Shown one piece after another: positions 53,624 through 63,135 of a stretch of 64,000 bases of DNA. This DNA comes from Marinobacterium nitratireducens (GTDB taxonomy: Bacteria > Pseudomonadota > Gammaproteobacteria > Pseudomonadales > Balneatricaceae): positions 124,001 to 188,000 of the forward strand of contig NZ_BMLT01000001.1 of NCBI RefSeq assembly GCF_014645375.1, given 5' to 3'. The first letter of the stretch is position 1, and each line of letters starts with the position of its first letter. The notes under the pieces were generated by a model. The model saw only the letters and a list, made by a program, of their open reading frames with translations. It was not told the origin of the DNA and did not search any database. Both the position numbers and the translations under genes were made by a program.

Positions 53624-54214
53624 TCAGATGCGTTCGATAGCCTCGAGCGCAAGACCGATGGAGGTTTCCTTCTGGTCGCTCATGCTCATGCCTTCGGCCT
53701 GGATTACCTCGACGTTATCGATGCCGATGAAGCCGAGGAAGGTCCTGAGGTACGGCGCGACGAAATCCCGCGGGGTTCCGGCGTGGACGCCTCCGGTGGC
53801 GGCGACGATGTAGGCCTTTTTGCCTTCGACCAGGCCAACCGGGCCCTGTTCGGTGTATTTGAACGTGATGCCCGCCCGGGCGATGTGGTCAAGATAGGCC
53901 TTCAGAGTCGAGGGTACGCCGAAATTGTACATCGGTGCGGCAATCACCAGCACGTCGTGAGCCTGCAATTCCGCCACCAGCCGGTCGGACGTGGCAACCG
54001 CCGCGCGCTGTTCCGGCGTGCGCTGCTCATCGGGCGTGAAAAAGGCGCCGAGGAGCGACTCGTCAAGGTGCGGCAACGGCTCGGCGGCGAGGTCGCGGCT
54101 GGTCACCTCGAGCTGTTCATCACGGCCGAGCCGCTCGATCAGTTTGGCGGTGAGGTAGCGGGTGTTGGAGCCTTCGTTCAGTGCGCTTGATTGAATTACG
54201 AGTGCCTTGGTCAT
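53624..54214 (-). CDS. azoR: FMN-dependent NADH azoreductase
   Basis: A 196-residue flavodoxin-like AzoR: SSALNEGSNTRYLTAK near the N-terminus binds FMN phosphate, and APMYNFGVPSTLKAYLDHI and AATGGVHAGTPRDF are the other flavin-contact loops. AzoR reduces azo compounds and quinones with NADH. It precedes yqjG on the same strand. A run of A/T with a short gap separates it from the DUF3080 gene further right. Confidence 0.93.
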   Translation of the reverse strand: MTKALVIQSSALNEGSNTRYLTAKLIERLGRDEQLEVTSRDLAAEPLPHLDESLLGAFFTPDEQRTPEQRAAVATSDRLVAELQAHDVLVIAAPMYNFGVPSTLKAYLDHIARAGITFKYTEQGPVGLVEGKKAYIVAATGGVHAGTPRDFVAPYLRTFLGFIGIDNVEVIQAEGMSMSDQKETSIGLALEAIERI

Positions 54215-54324
54215 ATCGGTTTCTCCGCTTGTGTATCGCTGATGAGCGCATTATCGAGCCTGCGGTGGGGAGGAAAAAGCGGAAAGAAATGATGCTAATA
54301 TTCAAAAAAATTGAATGGTTAAGG

Positions 54325-54350
54325 GTAACCCGTAACCCGTAACCCGTTCC
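54325..54350. repeat. Period-7 array next to the DUF3080 stop
   Basis: GTAACCC three times (54325-54345), then a broken GTTCC unit, ending four nt before the stop codon of the DUF3080 gene (54357-54355). The motif matches the arrays at apt and fnr (GTAACGC, GTCACCG). Confidence 0.65.
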
Positions 54351-54354
54351 CGTC

Positions 54355-55437
54355 CTAGCTTCCCGGCATCAGCTGGCAGCGGCGCAGAACGCTCTGCCAG
54401 GCCTGCGTATGGTGCTCGCGCGCGGCGGTGTAGCGTTGCCACAGGCTGGAGGGGTTGTCGCCGGAATATACCTGGTCCCAGTAGTCGAGCATTGCGGGCG
54501 TTGCGGGCAGCGAGCGAAGCAGCTCCGCATGCAGGCTGCGCCAGCGCTCTCCCTGACGGTGGACGCGGGCGAGATAGGGTTGTACCTCGCCGGCGTAAAA
54601 CTTGCCAAAAACGTTGAGCAGAATTTTGGCGTCCGGTGTCGCACGGTCCTGCGGACATAGCGGGTATCGCTGCTCCCGGCGCTCGAGTGCCAGGGCTGTA
54701 CTCTCCAGGGTGCGGGTGAGCAGCACTACGGATTTCAGCAACTGGCTGCCGAAATGGTCGCGGTGCAGCGCCTCATAAGGCTCCTCGATCCTGGCGAGCA
54801 GCTCGGGGGGGCGCCAGTCGGGGCGGGTTGTCAGTCGCACGATGTCGGTCAGCTGTTCCAGCGCGCCGATCGCCGGCGGCGTGGCATCGGTTTCACTCAG
54901 CGGCAGCGGCGCATCACCGCGGGAGAAATTCGCCTCCATCTCTTGCGATGCATAGATGGCGTTCCATAACGCGCGAGGCAGCTCGCGCAGTTTCACGGCA
55001 TAAATGGCGTTAACCTGTTCGAGCAGCTCCACGTCGGATTCGTCGGCACGGTAAAGGCGCTTGCGACAGGCGCGCAGGCGGTCGAAAAAACGCAATTCGT
55101 AAACCAGCTGCTGCGATGGAGCCATGAATTTGCCGAGCGAGCTGTTGCGCTCGGCGATTAGATGCAGCAGATCGCAGTGGCGCAGCGCCAGTACCTCGAT
55201 CAGGCCTTGGCGCAGGTCGCTCAGCGGCTGCACGCGATCGCGGCGCGCAGGAAAAAGCGGCAGTGCGTCGGCGACCTCGAGGTCCGGGTCGATGGTCTCG
55301 TCGATGGTCCTGGCGACCCGGGTGCTGTAGTTGTCGAGCATTGCCTCGGGGCTGGAACGGTCGCACCCCGCCAGTAGCACGAGCATCGCCAGTGTCAGCC
55401 AGCGGACCCGGGGGCGATGTCGGGCGATAGCGAACAT
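54355..55437 (-). CDS. DUF3080 family lipoprotein
   Basis: A 360-residue predicted lipoprotein. The lipobox LLAGC ends the signal peptide at about residue 25 (WLTLAMLVLLAGC). The rest is helical, with many Arg/Glu and conserved-looking segments PLSDLRQGLIEVLALRHCDLL and LVYELRFFDRLRACRKRL, matching DUF3080. No function has been established for the family. It is followed by a period-7 repeat and preceded by a MATE exporter with a 19-nt gap, so the two are probably cotranscribed. Confidence 0.8.
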   Translation of the reverse strand: MFAIARHRPRVRWLTLAMLVLLAGCDRSSPEAMLDNYSTRVARTIDETIDPDLEVADALPLFPARRDRVQPLSDLRQGLIEVLALRHCDLLHLIAERNSSLGKFMAPSQQLVYELRFFDRLRACRKRLYRADESDVELLEQVNAIYAVKLRELPRALWNAIYASQEMEANFSRGDAPLPLSETDATPPAIGALEQLTDIVRLTTRPDWRPPELLARIEEPYEALHRDHFGSQLLKSVVLLTRTLESTALALERREQRYPLCPQDRATPDAKILLNVFGKFYAGEVQPYLARVHRQGERWRSLHAELLRSLPATPAMLDYWDQVYSGDNPSSLWQRYTAAREHHTQAWQSVLRRCQLMPGS

Positions 55438-55456
55438 TGCTTGGGCCTGTCGTTTG

Positions 55457-56845
55457 TCAGAGTGGGACCGAAGCTTCGCCCGCCGGTATGGATGAGAAGC
55501 TTCGCCTGATGGTGGCCAGCAGTCTCAGGCCCAGCAGCAGGGCTCCAAGCGTCAGGCCGCCGATAAGACCGTACCAGAATCCGGCGGCTCCCTGCGCCGG
55601 AACCAGCAGGTCCGTCAATCCCAGTACGTAGCCGACGGGCAATCCGATCGCCCAGTAGGCGACGAAGACCAGGGCGAGCGGTACGGCGGTGTCCTTGTAG
55701 CCGCGCAAGGCGCCGGCGGCGCATACCTGTATGGCATCGGAAAACTGAAAAAATGCCGCTATGACCAGCAATTGCGCCGCCAGCCCCACCACCTCGGGGT
55801 TGTCGGAATACAGCTGAGCGATGGGGGTGGCGAAAATGAGGATGGTCAGGCTCGAGCAGGCGGCGCAGGCGAGCGCCAGCAGCAGCCCGGTGCTGGCGGC
55901 CAGGCGGGCGGCCGCGGGATCGCCGGCGCCGCAGTGCCTGCCGACGCGGATGGTGATCGCCAGCGCGACGCTCAGCGGCAGCATGAAGGTCAGGCCGGTA
56001 AAGCTCATGGTGATCTGATGGGAGGCGACGGTGATATCGCCCAGGCGGGCCAGCAGCAGTGCGATCAGAGTGAACATGCTGACTTCTATCAGCAACGCGA
56101 AGCCAATCGGAAGCCCCAGGCGCAGAAAGCGCAGGCTGCTCTCGGCCCGGGGGCCGCGCCAGTCGCGAAAGGGCAGGCTTTCCTGAAGTTCTGCATTGCG
56201 GCACAGGTAAACCAGCCCCCACGCCAGCATGATCAGCATCACCACGGCGGTGGCCCAGCCACAGCCGGCGCCGCCCAGCGCCGGCAGGCCCAGTTTGCCG
56301 TGAATGAAAATGTAATTGAGTGGCACGTTGCAGGCGAGGCCGAACAGACCGATCCTCATGATGGCCCGGGTATGGCCGAAGCCTTCACAGAAACTGCGAA
56401 TCAGCTGATAGACGAGAATGGCGGGAAGGCCCCAGGAGATGCCGCGCAGATAGCTTTGAGTCAGCTCCGCCAGCGGCGGCGACACCTCGAGCATGATCAG
56501 CAGCCAGTGGCAGTGGCGCACGGCGAAAAATGCCACTAAGCCGGCCGCCAGGCTGATCCAGAAACCCTGTTGAAGTACGCGACCCGCCTCGCGCGGGCGG
56601 TTGGCGCCGATGTGATGCGCCACCATCGGCGTCGTGGCCATCAAGAGTCCCGAGAGGGCGAGAAAGATCGGCAGCCAGATGCCGTTTCCGAGTGATACGG
56701 CCGCAAGATCGCGGGCGCTGACACGGCCGGCCATCAGGGTATCGACAAAACCCATGGCGGTTTGCGATAGCTGGGCGACAACAATGGGCGCGCCAAGCCG
56801 GATCAGCGCCCTTGCTTCGAGGCGACGCGCGCAGGTGGCGTTCAA
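55457..56845 (-). CDS. MATE family multidrug/toxin exporter
   Basis: A 462-residue, twelve-helix MATE transporter of the NorM group: GAPIVVAQLSQTAMGFVDTLMAGRV at the N-terminus and PLNYIFIHGKLGLPALGGAG, characteristic of the family, in the first half. The first half has the NorM-type PMVAHHIGANR segment. Transport is driven by Na+ or H+, and the drug profile is not predictable. The gene is two nt downstream of the DUF815 ATPase, so they share a transcript. Confidence 0.92.
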   Translation of the reverse strand: MNATCARRLEARALIRLGAPIVVAQLSQTAMGFVDTLMAGRVSARDLAAVSLGNGIWLPIFLALSGLLMATTPMVAHHIGANRPREAGRVLQQGFWISLAAGLVAFFAVRHCHWLLIMLEVSPPLAELTQSYLRGISWGLPAILVYQLIRSFCEGFGHTRAIMRIGLFGLACNVPLNYIFIHGKLGLPALGGAGCGWATAVVMLIMLAWGLVYLCRNAELQESLPFRDWRGPRAESSLRFLRLGLPIGFALLIEVSMFTLIALLLARLGDITVASHQITMSFTGLTFMLPLSVALAITIRVGRHCGAGDPAAARLAASTGLLLALACAACSSLTILIFATPIAQLYSDNPEVVGLAAQLLVIAAFFQFSDAIQVCAAGALRGYKDTAVPLALVFVAYWAIGLPVGYVLGLTDLLVPAQGAAGFWYGLIGGLTLGALLLGLRLLATIRRSFSSIPAGEASVPL

Positions 56846-56847
56846 GG

Positions 56848-57606
56848 TCAGCTGCGGGCGTTGAAGAACTGGCGGGCGACGCGGCCGCTGCGCACGCCGC
56901 GACCCTGCGCGAAGCGAATCGCCTCGGCGTGCAGCGCTTTGCGGTCGCCTTCCCAGGCGGCGAAGTAGTGGTCGACGATGGTCAGGTATTCCGGCTGGCT
57001 GATCGGGTAGAAAGACAACCAGAGGCCGAAGCGGTCGGACAGCGAGATCTTCTCCTCGATGGCGTCACCGAAATGAATCTCGGTATTGTGTACGCGCGCC
57101 TGATCGTTGTCCTGCATGCGTTCCGGCAGCAGGTGGCGGCGGTTGGAACTGGCGTAAATCAGCACGTTTTCCGGCGGCAGCTCGAGTGAGCCCTCAAGCA
57201 CAGATTTCAGTGGCTTGTAGCTGCTTTCGCCTTCCTCGAACGAAAGGTCGTCGCAGAAAATGACGAAGTATTGCGGCAGCTCGCGGATGTCGTCGACGAT
57301 GTCGGGAAGGTCGACGAGGTCGTCCTTGTCCACCTCGATCATGCGCAGGCCGTCGTCGTGATAGCGGTTGAGCAGCGCCTTGATCAGTGACGATTTGCCG
57401 GTGCCGCGGGAGCCCCACAGCAGGGCGTTGTTGGCAGGCTTGCCGGCGAGAAACCGCTCGGTATTCTGGCACAGCAGCGACTTCTGTCGTTCGACGCCGA
57501 GCAGCTGGTCGAGGCCGATGGGATCGAGACGCCGGATCTCGCGAAGGTGCGCGTTGCGGGCCCGCCAGACGGCGGCCTTGGTCCTTGTCCAGTCGATCGT
57601 ATCCAT
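56848..57606 (-). CDS. DUF815 ATP-binding protein
   Basis: A 252-residue AAA-like ATPase of the DUF815 family. Walker A is GSRGTGKSSLIKA (~residues 65-77), and Walker B is YFVIFCDDLSFEEGE. The C-terminal part carries an Arg-rich RGVRSGRVARQF. The family is widespread in proteobacteria and has no known role. It is transcribed with the MATE exporter (2-nt gap). No membrane segment is seen. Upstream is the phaC terminator. Confidence 0.85.
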   Translation of the reverse strand: MDTIDWTRTKAAVWRARNAHLREIRRLDPIGLDQLLGVERQKSLLCQNTERFLAGKPANNALLWGSRGTGKSSLIKALLNRYHDDGLRMIEVDKDDLVDLPDIVDDIRELPQYFVIFCDDLSFEEGESSYKPLKSVLEGSLELPPENVLIYASSNRRHLLPERMQDNDQARVHNTEIHFGDAIEEKISLSDRFGLWLSFYPISQPEYLTIVDHYFAAWEGDRKALHAEAIRFAQGRGVRSGRVARQFFNARS

Positions 57607-57756
57607 AGCGGCCTCCTTGAGTTGGGGCGCTCAGGATAATGCCGCCCGGGCCCGCCGGCAAGGGCGGCTCCGTCGCGGCAGTGCCGGCGGGACATGGGGC
57701 TGGCGGCCGGGGGCCGGTGTCCCGGATCGGATCCGGCGCTTGAGCACGGGATAGCC

Positions 57757-57791
57757 AAAAAAAAGCGGCAGGCCCGAAGGCGCTGCCGCTT
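57757..57791 (-). terminator. Intrinsic terminator after phaC
   Basis: On the minus strand AAGCGGCAG and CTGCCGCTT form a 9-bp stem capped by a GCC-TTCG-GGC hairpin (UUCG tetraloop, one bulged C), followed by eight T's (57764-57757). It lies 24 nt past the phaC stop. Confidence 0.93.
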
Positions 57792-57814
57792 GCTGGCTTG
57801 TCGTGGTCCGGGTA

Positions 57815-59554
57815 TCAGTCGAGACGCGCCTGGACGTAGCGGCCAGGGGCGGGCTCGATGGCCTTGAAGGTGGCGTTACCGAACGACACCGGGGCATCGA
57901 CGGTCTTGCCCTGGCGGCGCTTGAGCCATGCCGACCAGTGATTCCACCAGGAACCTTCGTGCTGCGTAGCGGTGTCGAGCCAGTGATCGGCGTCCTTGCC
58001 CAGTTCGCCATCGGTCCAGTAGTGGCGACGGTTCTTGGAGGCCGGGTTGATCACGCCGGCTACGTGGCCGCTGGCACCGAGCACGAACTCGACGTTGCCG
58101 CGGAAGTTCCCGGCGCCCTTGAAGGTTCCCTTCCAGGGGGCGATGTGATCCTCGACGGTGGACAGGAAGTAGCAGGGAATGCGGATCTTGCCCAGGTCGA
58201 TCTTCTCGCCGCACATGGTCAGGGCGTTGGGCTCGACCAGCTTGTTCTCCAGGTACATCCGGTTCAGGTAGTAGGTGTACATGGTCGCCGGCAGATTGGT
58301 GGAGTCGCTGTTCCAGTACAGAATGTCGAACGGCGGCGGCGTCTGCCCCTTGAGGTAGTTGTTGACCACGTAGGACCAGATCAGGTCGTTCGAGCGCAGC
58401 ATGTTGAAGGATGTGGCCAGCTCGCGTCCGTGCAGGATGCCCTCGGTGGTGACCTTGTTCTCCAGTCGCTTGATTTGCTCTTCGTCGATAAATACGCGCA
58501 GATCGCCCGGATCACTGAAGTCGGTCAGGGTGGTGAGGAAGGTCGCGGAGGCAACGGTGGTATCCTTGCGTGCCGCCAGCACCGCCAGTGCCGAGGCCGA
58601 CAGGGTGCCGCCCACGCACCAGGACAGCAGGTTGATTTTGGGGCTGCCGCCGATTTCCTTGGCCACTTCGATCGCCTTGATGACGCCCTCGCCGACGTAG
58701 TCGTCCCAGCTCAGGTGGCTCTGCTGGGAACTCGGGTTGACCCAGGACACCAGAAACACCGTCTGGCCCTGTTCGACGCAGAAGCGCACGAAGGAGTTGT
58801 GTTCCTGCAGGTCCAGAATGTAGAACTTGTTGATGCTCGGCGGCACGATCAGCAGCGGACGTTCGGCAACTGTTTCAGTGGTCGGCTTGTACTGAATCAG
58901 CTGGAACATCTGATTCTCGAACACCACCTGGCCTTCGGTCGCGGCGAGGTTCTCGCCGATGACGAAGGCGTCCTCGTCGGTCATGGAGATATGACCCTTG
59001 TCGATATCGCCGAGCAGGTTCTTGAGACCGTCGATCAGGCTCTGCCCCTTGGACTCCAGCGCCTGCTGCAGCACTTCGGGGTTCGTAAGCGCGAAGTTGG
59101 TCGGCGACATGGCATCGATGTACTGCTGGGTATAGAACTCCAGCTTCTGCTGTTCCTTGTCGGACAGATTGACGTTGGCGGCCATATCGTTGAGCAGCTG
59201 GGAGGTCAGCAGGTACGATTGCTTGATGTAGCTGAATACCGGGTTCTTCGACCATTCCTCGGCCTGGAAACGACGGTCGCCGCGGCTGGGCTCGACCACC
59301 GAGGATTCATGATTGCCGGTAAACAGGTTGCGCCAGAGGTTGAACTGGGCCTGCTGGTAGTCGGTGATGGCGCGGATCCAGACCGTCGGGTCCTCGAAGG
59401 AGCGGGTGGCAAGTTCGGTCCAGGACTGGGCGAACTGGCTGAAGATATCGTCACCGCCGGTGGCGGAGAACATCTCCAGGACCTTTTGCGTTTCCTTGTT
59501 CAGGTAGTCGATGAATTCCTGGGGATTGGCAAGTGAATTGCTGTTTTTTTCCAT
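57815..59554 (-). CDS. phaC: Class I poly(3-hydroxyalkanoate) synthase
   Basis: A 579-residue PHA synthase. The lipase-like box reads SWCVGG, placing the catalytic cysteine at C313; FLSTVEDHIAPWKG provides the Asp and GASGHVAGVINP the His of the triad. The N-terminal ~95 residues match the PhaC N-terminal domain. Class I enzymes polymerise short-chain hydroxyacyl-CoA into PHB. No phaA, phaB, phasin or phaR is adjacent. It is alone, flanked by a strong terminator downstream and a 322-nt gap upstream. Confidence 0.94.
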   Translation of the reverse strand: MEKNSNSLANPQEFIDYLNKETQKVLEMFSATGGDDIFSQFAQSWTELATRSFEDPTVWIRAITDYQQAQFNLWRNLFTGNHESSVVEPSRGDRRFQAEEWSKNPVFSYIKQSYLLTSQLLNDMAANVNLSDKEQQKLEFYTQQYIDAMSPTNFALTNPEVLQQALESKGQSLIDGLKNLLGDIDKGHISMTDEDAFVIGENLAATEGQVVFENQMFQLIQYKPTTETVAERPLLIVPPSINKFYILDLQEHNSFVRFCVEQGQTVFLVSWVNPSSQQSHLSWDDYVGEGVIKAIEVAKEIGGSPKINLLSWCVGGTLSASALAVLAARKDTTVASATFLTTLTDFSDPGDLRVFIDEEQIKRLENKVTTEGILHGRELATSFNMLRSNDLIWSYVVNNYLKGQTPPPFDILYWNSDSTNLPATMYTYYLNRMYLENKLVEPNALTMCGEKIDLGKIRIPCYFLSTVEDHIAPWKGTFKGAGNFRGNVEFVLGASGHVAGVINPASKNRRHYWTDGELGKDADHWLDTATQHEGSWWNHWSAWLKRRQGKTVDAPVSFGNATFKAIEPAPGRYVQARLD

Positions 59555-59876
59555 CAGTACCGCCTTCTGCTGCGATGGACCGGCGACGCTGGCGCGTGGC
59601 TGGCTCTGGATATGGAACCTTCGCCGACTGTGAATGGTTTTTGTGCATCGGCTAAAGGATCGAGCGAGGTTAAAGCATATATCCCCGTTAACCGGGGTGA
59701 CAAGCCCATAATGCCGGGGCCTGGCCCCGGAACGGCCTTCGGGGCGGCAATGCTGCGCCGCGCAAGTGGGGCCATATTCTGAGGCACTTCTGTGGCGGTT
59801 TTGTTACGTCGGCTTTTGCCCGGCAGGCACCTAGCTTATAGAATGCGGGCTCCATCGAACAGCGGAGGCGGTCACA
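59555..59876. other. phaC / glutaredoxin-like divergent intergenic region
   Basis: No gene is seen in this 322-nt gap. It includes two GC hairpins, CCCCG-TTAAC-CGGGG at about 59683-59697 and CCGGGGC-CTG-GCCCCGG at about 59714-59730, close together near the middle. No clear sigma-70 promoter was identified for phaC, which lies to the left. Confidence 0.45.
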
Positions 59877-60122
59877 ATGCGACATTTTCTTCTGATGAGC
59901 ACCAGTGGCTGTCATCTGTGCGACGAGGCGGTCGAGTTGCTGGTAACGGGGCTCGATCCGCAGCGCCATAGCGTCGACGAAGTCGATATCGCTTTTGACG
60001 ACGCCCTGATGGAGCGCTTTGGTGTACGTATACCGGTACTGGTGGACGAAGCCAGCGGCGCCGAACTTGGCTGGCCCTTCGATGCGCAGGGGTTGCAGCG
60101 CTTCGTGGCGTCGCTGGAGTGA
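59877..60122 (+). CDS. Glutaredoxin-like (DUF836-type) protein
   Basis: An 81-residue thioredoxin-fold protein with a CHLC redox motif at STSGCHLCDEAVELL (residues 12-15). It has the short length and the GVRIPVLVDEASGAELGWPFD ending typical of glutaredoxin-like DUF836 proteins. No partner is evident; divergent from phaC and convergent with tatD (12 nt between stops). Function is probably thiol-disulfide exchange, unproven. Confidence 0.85.
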   Translation: MRHFLLMSTSGCHLCDEAVELLVTGLDPQRHSVDEVDIAFDDALMERFGVRIPVLVDEASGAELGWPFDAQGLQRFVASLE

Positions 60123-60133
60123 CGCGAAACCCG

Positions 60134-60913
60134 CTACAGGCCGAAGAACGCCTCGCTGTTAGCGAGCACGCGCGCGCGCAGCGCCGCTTCCGTTTCGCCG
60201 GTCTCGCTGGCGACCCGGCGGGCGATATGGGGCAGGTAGGCCGGTTCGTTGCGGCCGGATTTCGGTTTCGGGCGCAGATCCCGCGGCGTCAGGTAGGGAG
60301 CGTCGGTTTCCAGCAGCAGGCGTCCGGGGGGAATGTCGCGCAGCAGCGGTAGCAGGTGCGCGCCACGGCGCTCGTCGCAGATCCATCCGGTAATGCCGAT
60401 ATGCAGGTCCAGGTCGAGGTAACCGTACAGCTCCTCCCGGGTGCCGGTGAAGCAGTGTGCTACGGCGCGCTCGAAATCATCGCGACAGGCGCGGAGCATG
60501 TCCAGCTGGCGGCTATGGGCCTCGCGTTCATGCAGAAACAGCGGCAAGCCGGTGCTGCAGGCCAGCTCAAGCTGGCGTTCGAAGGCCGCCGTCTGCTCGG
60601 CGGGCGTGGAAAAGTTACGGCAGAAGTCGAGTCCGGTCTCGCCGATGGCGACGCAGGCGGGATGCGCGGCCAGGGATTCCAGGGCGCGCTGGCTGTCGGC
60701 GCCGAATTCGCTGGCGTGGTGCGGGTGTACGCCGGCGGTGAAGTACAGCTGGCCCTCGAAGCGCTCGCACAGAGCGAGGGCGCGCTCGCTGCACTCAAGG
60801 CTGGTGCCGGTCAGAATCAGCCGGCTGACACCGGCCTCCCGGGCCCTCTCAATCACAGCTTCGCGGTCGTCCGCGAAGCGCTTGTCGGTCAGGTTGACCC
60901 CGATATCGATCAT
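60134..60913 (-). CDS. tatD: TatD-family metal-dependent deoxyribonuclease
   Basis: A 259-residue TIM-barrel hydrolase. The metal-binding DIGVNLT is used in place of the classic DxH at the N-terminus, GVHPHH and GETGLDF lie mid-protein, and LHEREAHSR and LETDAPYL supply further ligands. The ATG at 60913 agrees with E. coli TatD; an ATG at 60925 and a GTG at 60928 are alternatives. The family has 3'-5' exonuclease activity. It is convergent with the glutaredoxin-like gene, and slt lies upstream on the same strand. Confidence 0.92.
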   Translation of the reverse strand: MIDIGVNLTDKRFADDREAVIERAREAGVSRLILTGTSLECSERALALCERFEGQLYFTAGVHPHHASEFGADSQRALESLAAHPACVAIGETGLDFCRNFSTPAEQTAAFERQLELACSTGLPLFLHEREAHSRQLDMLRACRDDFERAVAHCFTGTREELYGYLDLDLHIGITGWICDERRGAHLLPLLRDIPPGRLLLETDAPYLTPRDLRPKPKSGRNEPAYLPHIARRVASETGETEAALRARVLANSEAFFGL

Positions 60914-61028
60914 CGCTGGCAGCATCACTGGCTCTATTACCCGGTTGGCGATTTTGGCGGAAGGCCATTATGCCGGTTGCCGGCGCGATTGCCAGCGGGA
61001 CGGCGCCGGCGGGCGCCGCCCCGCAGAC

Positions 61029-62990
61029 TCAGGGCTGGTAGAGCGCCAGTTGAGACGATTCGGCGGGGCTCAGCATGCTGGTCTTGCGATTGGCGCGCAC
61101 GTCGTAGATGACGCCGAAGGCGAGTACGTTCTGCACGTAGTTTCGGGTCTCGTCGAACGGGATGGTCTCGATCCAGATGTCGAGAGGCAGTCTGCCGCGC
61201 TCTGCCAGCCACTGGGACACCCGGTACGGGCCGGCGTTGTAGGCGGCCGTCGCGTGCACCCGGTTGCCGTTGAAGCGTTCCAGCATCTGTGACAGGTAGG
61301 CGGTGCCCAGGGCGATATTGGTGCGGGGGTCATCGAGCTGCGAATTCGAGCGGTAGGGCACCTGGTAGCGCTTGGCGGTCAGCGACGCGGTCTTTGGCAT
61401 CAGCTGCATCAACCCGCGGGCGCCGGCGTGCGACTTGACCCGGGCCTGGAAGGCGCTTTCCTGGCGGGCGATGGCGATTGCCCAGGTTCGGTTGATGTTC
61501 CGGTTGTCGGCGTAGTGGTCGAACAGCTCCCGGTAGGGTTGCGGGAAGCGGATGCTGAGGTCGTTCCACTGCTTGCTGCTGATGGCGCCGCGAATGCCCT
61601 GATCGTACCAGCCCCAGCGGTGCGCCACATGGGCCGCGGCATGGCGCTCCTCGGGGTCGAGCAGCGTCTGGGCATGGTTCCACTCCGAACGTGCCGGATA
61701 TTCCTGGCCCAGGTGCAGAAATTCATTCATGCGCTGAAACGGCGGGCTCTGTTCCAGTCGGTCGAGCAGCTGCTTGTCGAAGCGGGGCGCCTCGTCGTTG
61801 AGGTCGTAGGGCAGGTTGTGCGTCTCTGCCGCGAGAAAGCCGTAGAAGCTTCGCTCGGCGGTCAGCTTGGCGAAGTTGTCCTTGAGCGCGGAGACCGGCT
61901 GGCCCCCCACGGCTTCGGCAGCGACGTTGCGCCAGTAGCGCCAGCGGTCTTCCTGCTGATACTCCTGCGGGAGCCTGTCGATCTGTCGCAGGACGCCGGC
62001 CCAGTCCCGGCGAATCAGCGTATTGCGGATCCGCCACTCGGTCACTTCCGGATAGCGGTAGTCCGGATCCAGACGCTGCATTCGCTGCTCATGATCGGGG
62101 AAGAAGTTCTTGCCGATGCGCACGCCGAAGTAGGTATCGAGCCGGGTGCGGTGTTCGTCGTCGATGGTCAGGCGGTCGCGGTCGCGAAGCCAGAGCGAGA
62201 ACGACTGTTCCAGGTCACGTCGCGCCAGCTGGCGGATGCCATAGGCGGCGATGCGGCCCTGGTCCGCGCTGCCGGGTTTCAGCAGCGAACGGTCCGCGAG
62301 CAGGGCCGGGTTGGCGCTGACTTTCAGCAGGGCGCTGGTGACGGCTTTCTGGTCGGCGCGGGTCACGTGGCGGTCGGCGTAGCGGGCCAGCGACAGGCGG
62401 CCATTATCCACCGCTTTCCAGAAACGGCTGTAGGCGATATCGGAGGTCAGCTTCCCGGCGGCGATCCAGCTGTCGAACAGCGGGTCGCAGGCTTGCGGCT
62501 GGGATTCGCCAACATTCCACATCTGTTCTGCGCCGCGGTAGGCGCTTTTACGGTCGCCGGTGTTGAGGCGGGCGCGCAGCACCAGGCACTGGTAACGGTT
62601 GCCGTCCACCTCGAGACGGGATTCGGCCTTCAGCAGGCCGCTCCAGTCGTTGCGGCTCGCCAGTTCCTGCAGCCAGCGCCGCTGCAGGCGCTGCGCCAGC
62701 AGGGTATCGCCGTAACGGTCGAGAAATTCATCGATCTGCGGCTGCTGTGCGGTGGAAAGGCTACGCTGGAGCTCGGCGTACTCGAGGTAGGGGTAGAGCG
62801 GATACTGGCGCAAACCCTGCTTGAGCGCGCGATAGCTGTTCATGTCGCCCGTTTCGAGCGCGATACTGGCCTGCTGGTAGCGGCTGCGCTCGGGTCCGAA
62901 TCGGTCCGGGCCGGCGGCCTGACTGGCGGTGGCAAGCAGCCCGAGAGTTGAGAAAACCACAGGAAGGAGCTTCGGAGCGAGGAGGTTCAT
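61029..62990 (-). CDS. slt: Soluble lytic murein transglycosylase
   Basis: A 653-residue periplasmic enzyme, close to E. coli Slt70 (645). The N-terminal signal peptide runs MNLLAPKLLPVVFSTLGLLATASQA (start at 62990; a further ATG at 63014 lacks a ribosome site). A long alpha-helical U/L superhelix precedes the C-terminal catalytic domain, where AIARQESAFQARVKSHAGARGLMQLMP gives the catalytic Glu and the lysozyme-like fold. It cleaves peptidoglycan to 1,6-anhydro-muropeptides. It is followed by tatD, and uup starts divergently 146 nt upstream. Confidence 0.94.
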   Translation of the reverse strand: MNLLAPKLLPVVFSTLGLLATASQAAGPDRFGPERSRYQQASIALETGDMNSYRALKQGLRQYPLYPYLEYAELQRSLSTAQQPQIDEFLDRYGDTLLAQRLQRRWLQELASRNDWSGLLKAESRLEVDGNRYQCLVLRARLNTGDRKSAYRGAEQMWNVGESQPQACDPLFDSWIAAGKLTSDIAYSRFWKAVDNGRLSLARYADRHVTRADQKAVTSALLKVSANPALLADRSLLKPGSADQGRIAAYGIRQLARRDLEQSFSLWLRDRDRLTIDDEHRTRLDTYFGVRIGKNFFPDHEQRMQRLDPDYRYPEVTEWRIRNTLIRRDWAGVLRQIDRLPQEYQQEDRWRYWRNVAAEAVGGQPVSALKDNFAKLTAERSFYGFLAAETHNLPYDLNDEAPRFDKQLLDRLEQSPPFQRMNEFLHLGQEYPARSEWNHAQTLLDPEERHAAAHVAHRWGWYDQGIRGAISSKQWNDLSIRFPQPYRELFDHYADNRNINRTWAIAIARQESAFQARVKSHAGARGLMQLMPKTASLTAKRYQVPYRSNSQLDDPRTNIALGTAYLSQMLERFNGNRVHATAAYNAGPYRVSQWLAERGRLPLDIWIETIPFDETRNYVQNVLAFGVIYDVRANRKTSMLSPAESSQLALYQP

Positions 62991-63135
62991 AGCCAATCCA
63001 CTGCCTTGTTTCATTGGTGTTATTGATCAGTTTAAAGCAGTCCGACATGGAAAAAACAGTCGTGAACAGCTTTCATCTTGGGGGACTGAATGCGGTAGAA
63101 TGGCGTCCCCCCTTTTATAGACGAATTCCTTATCT

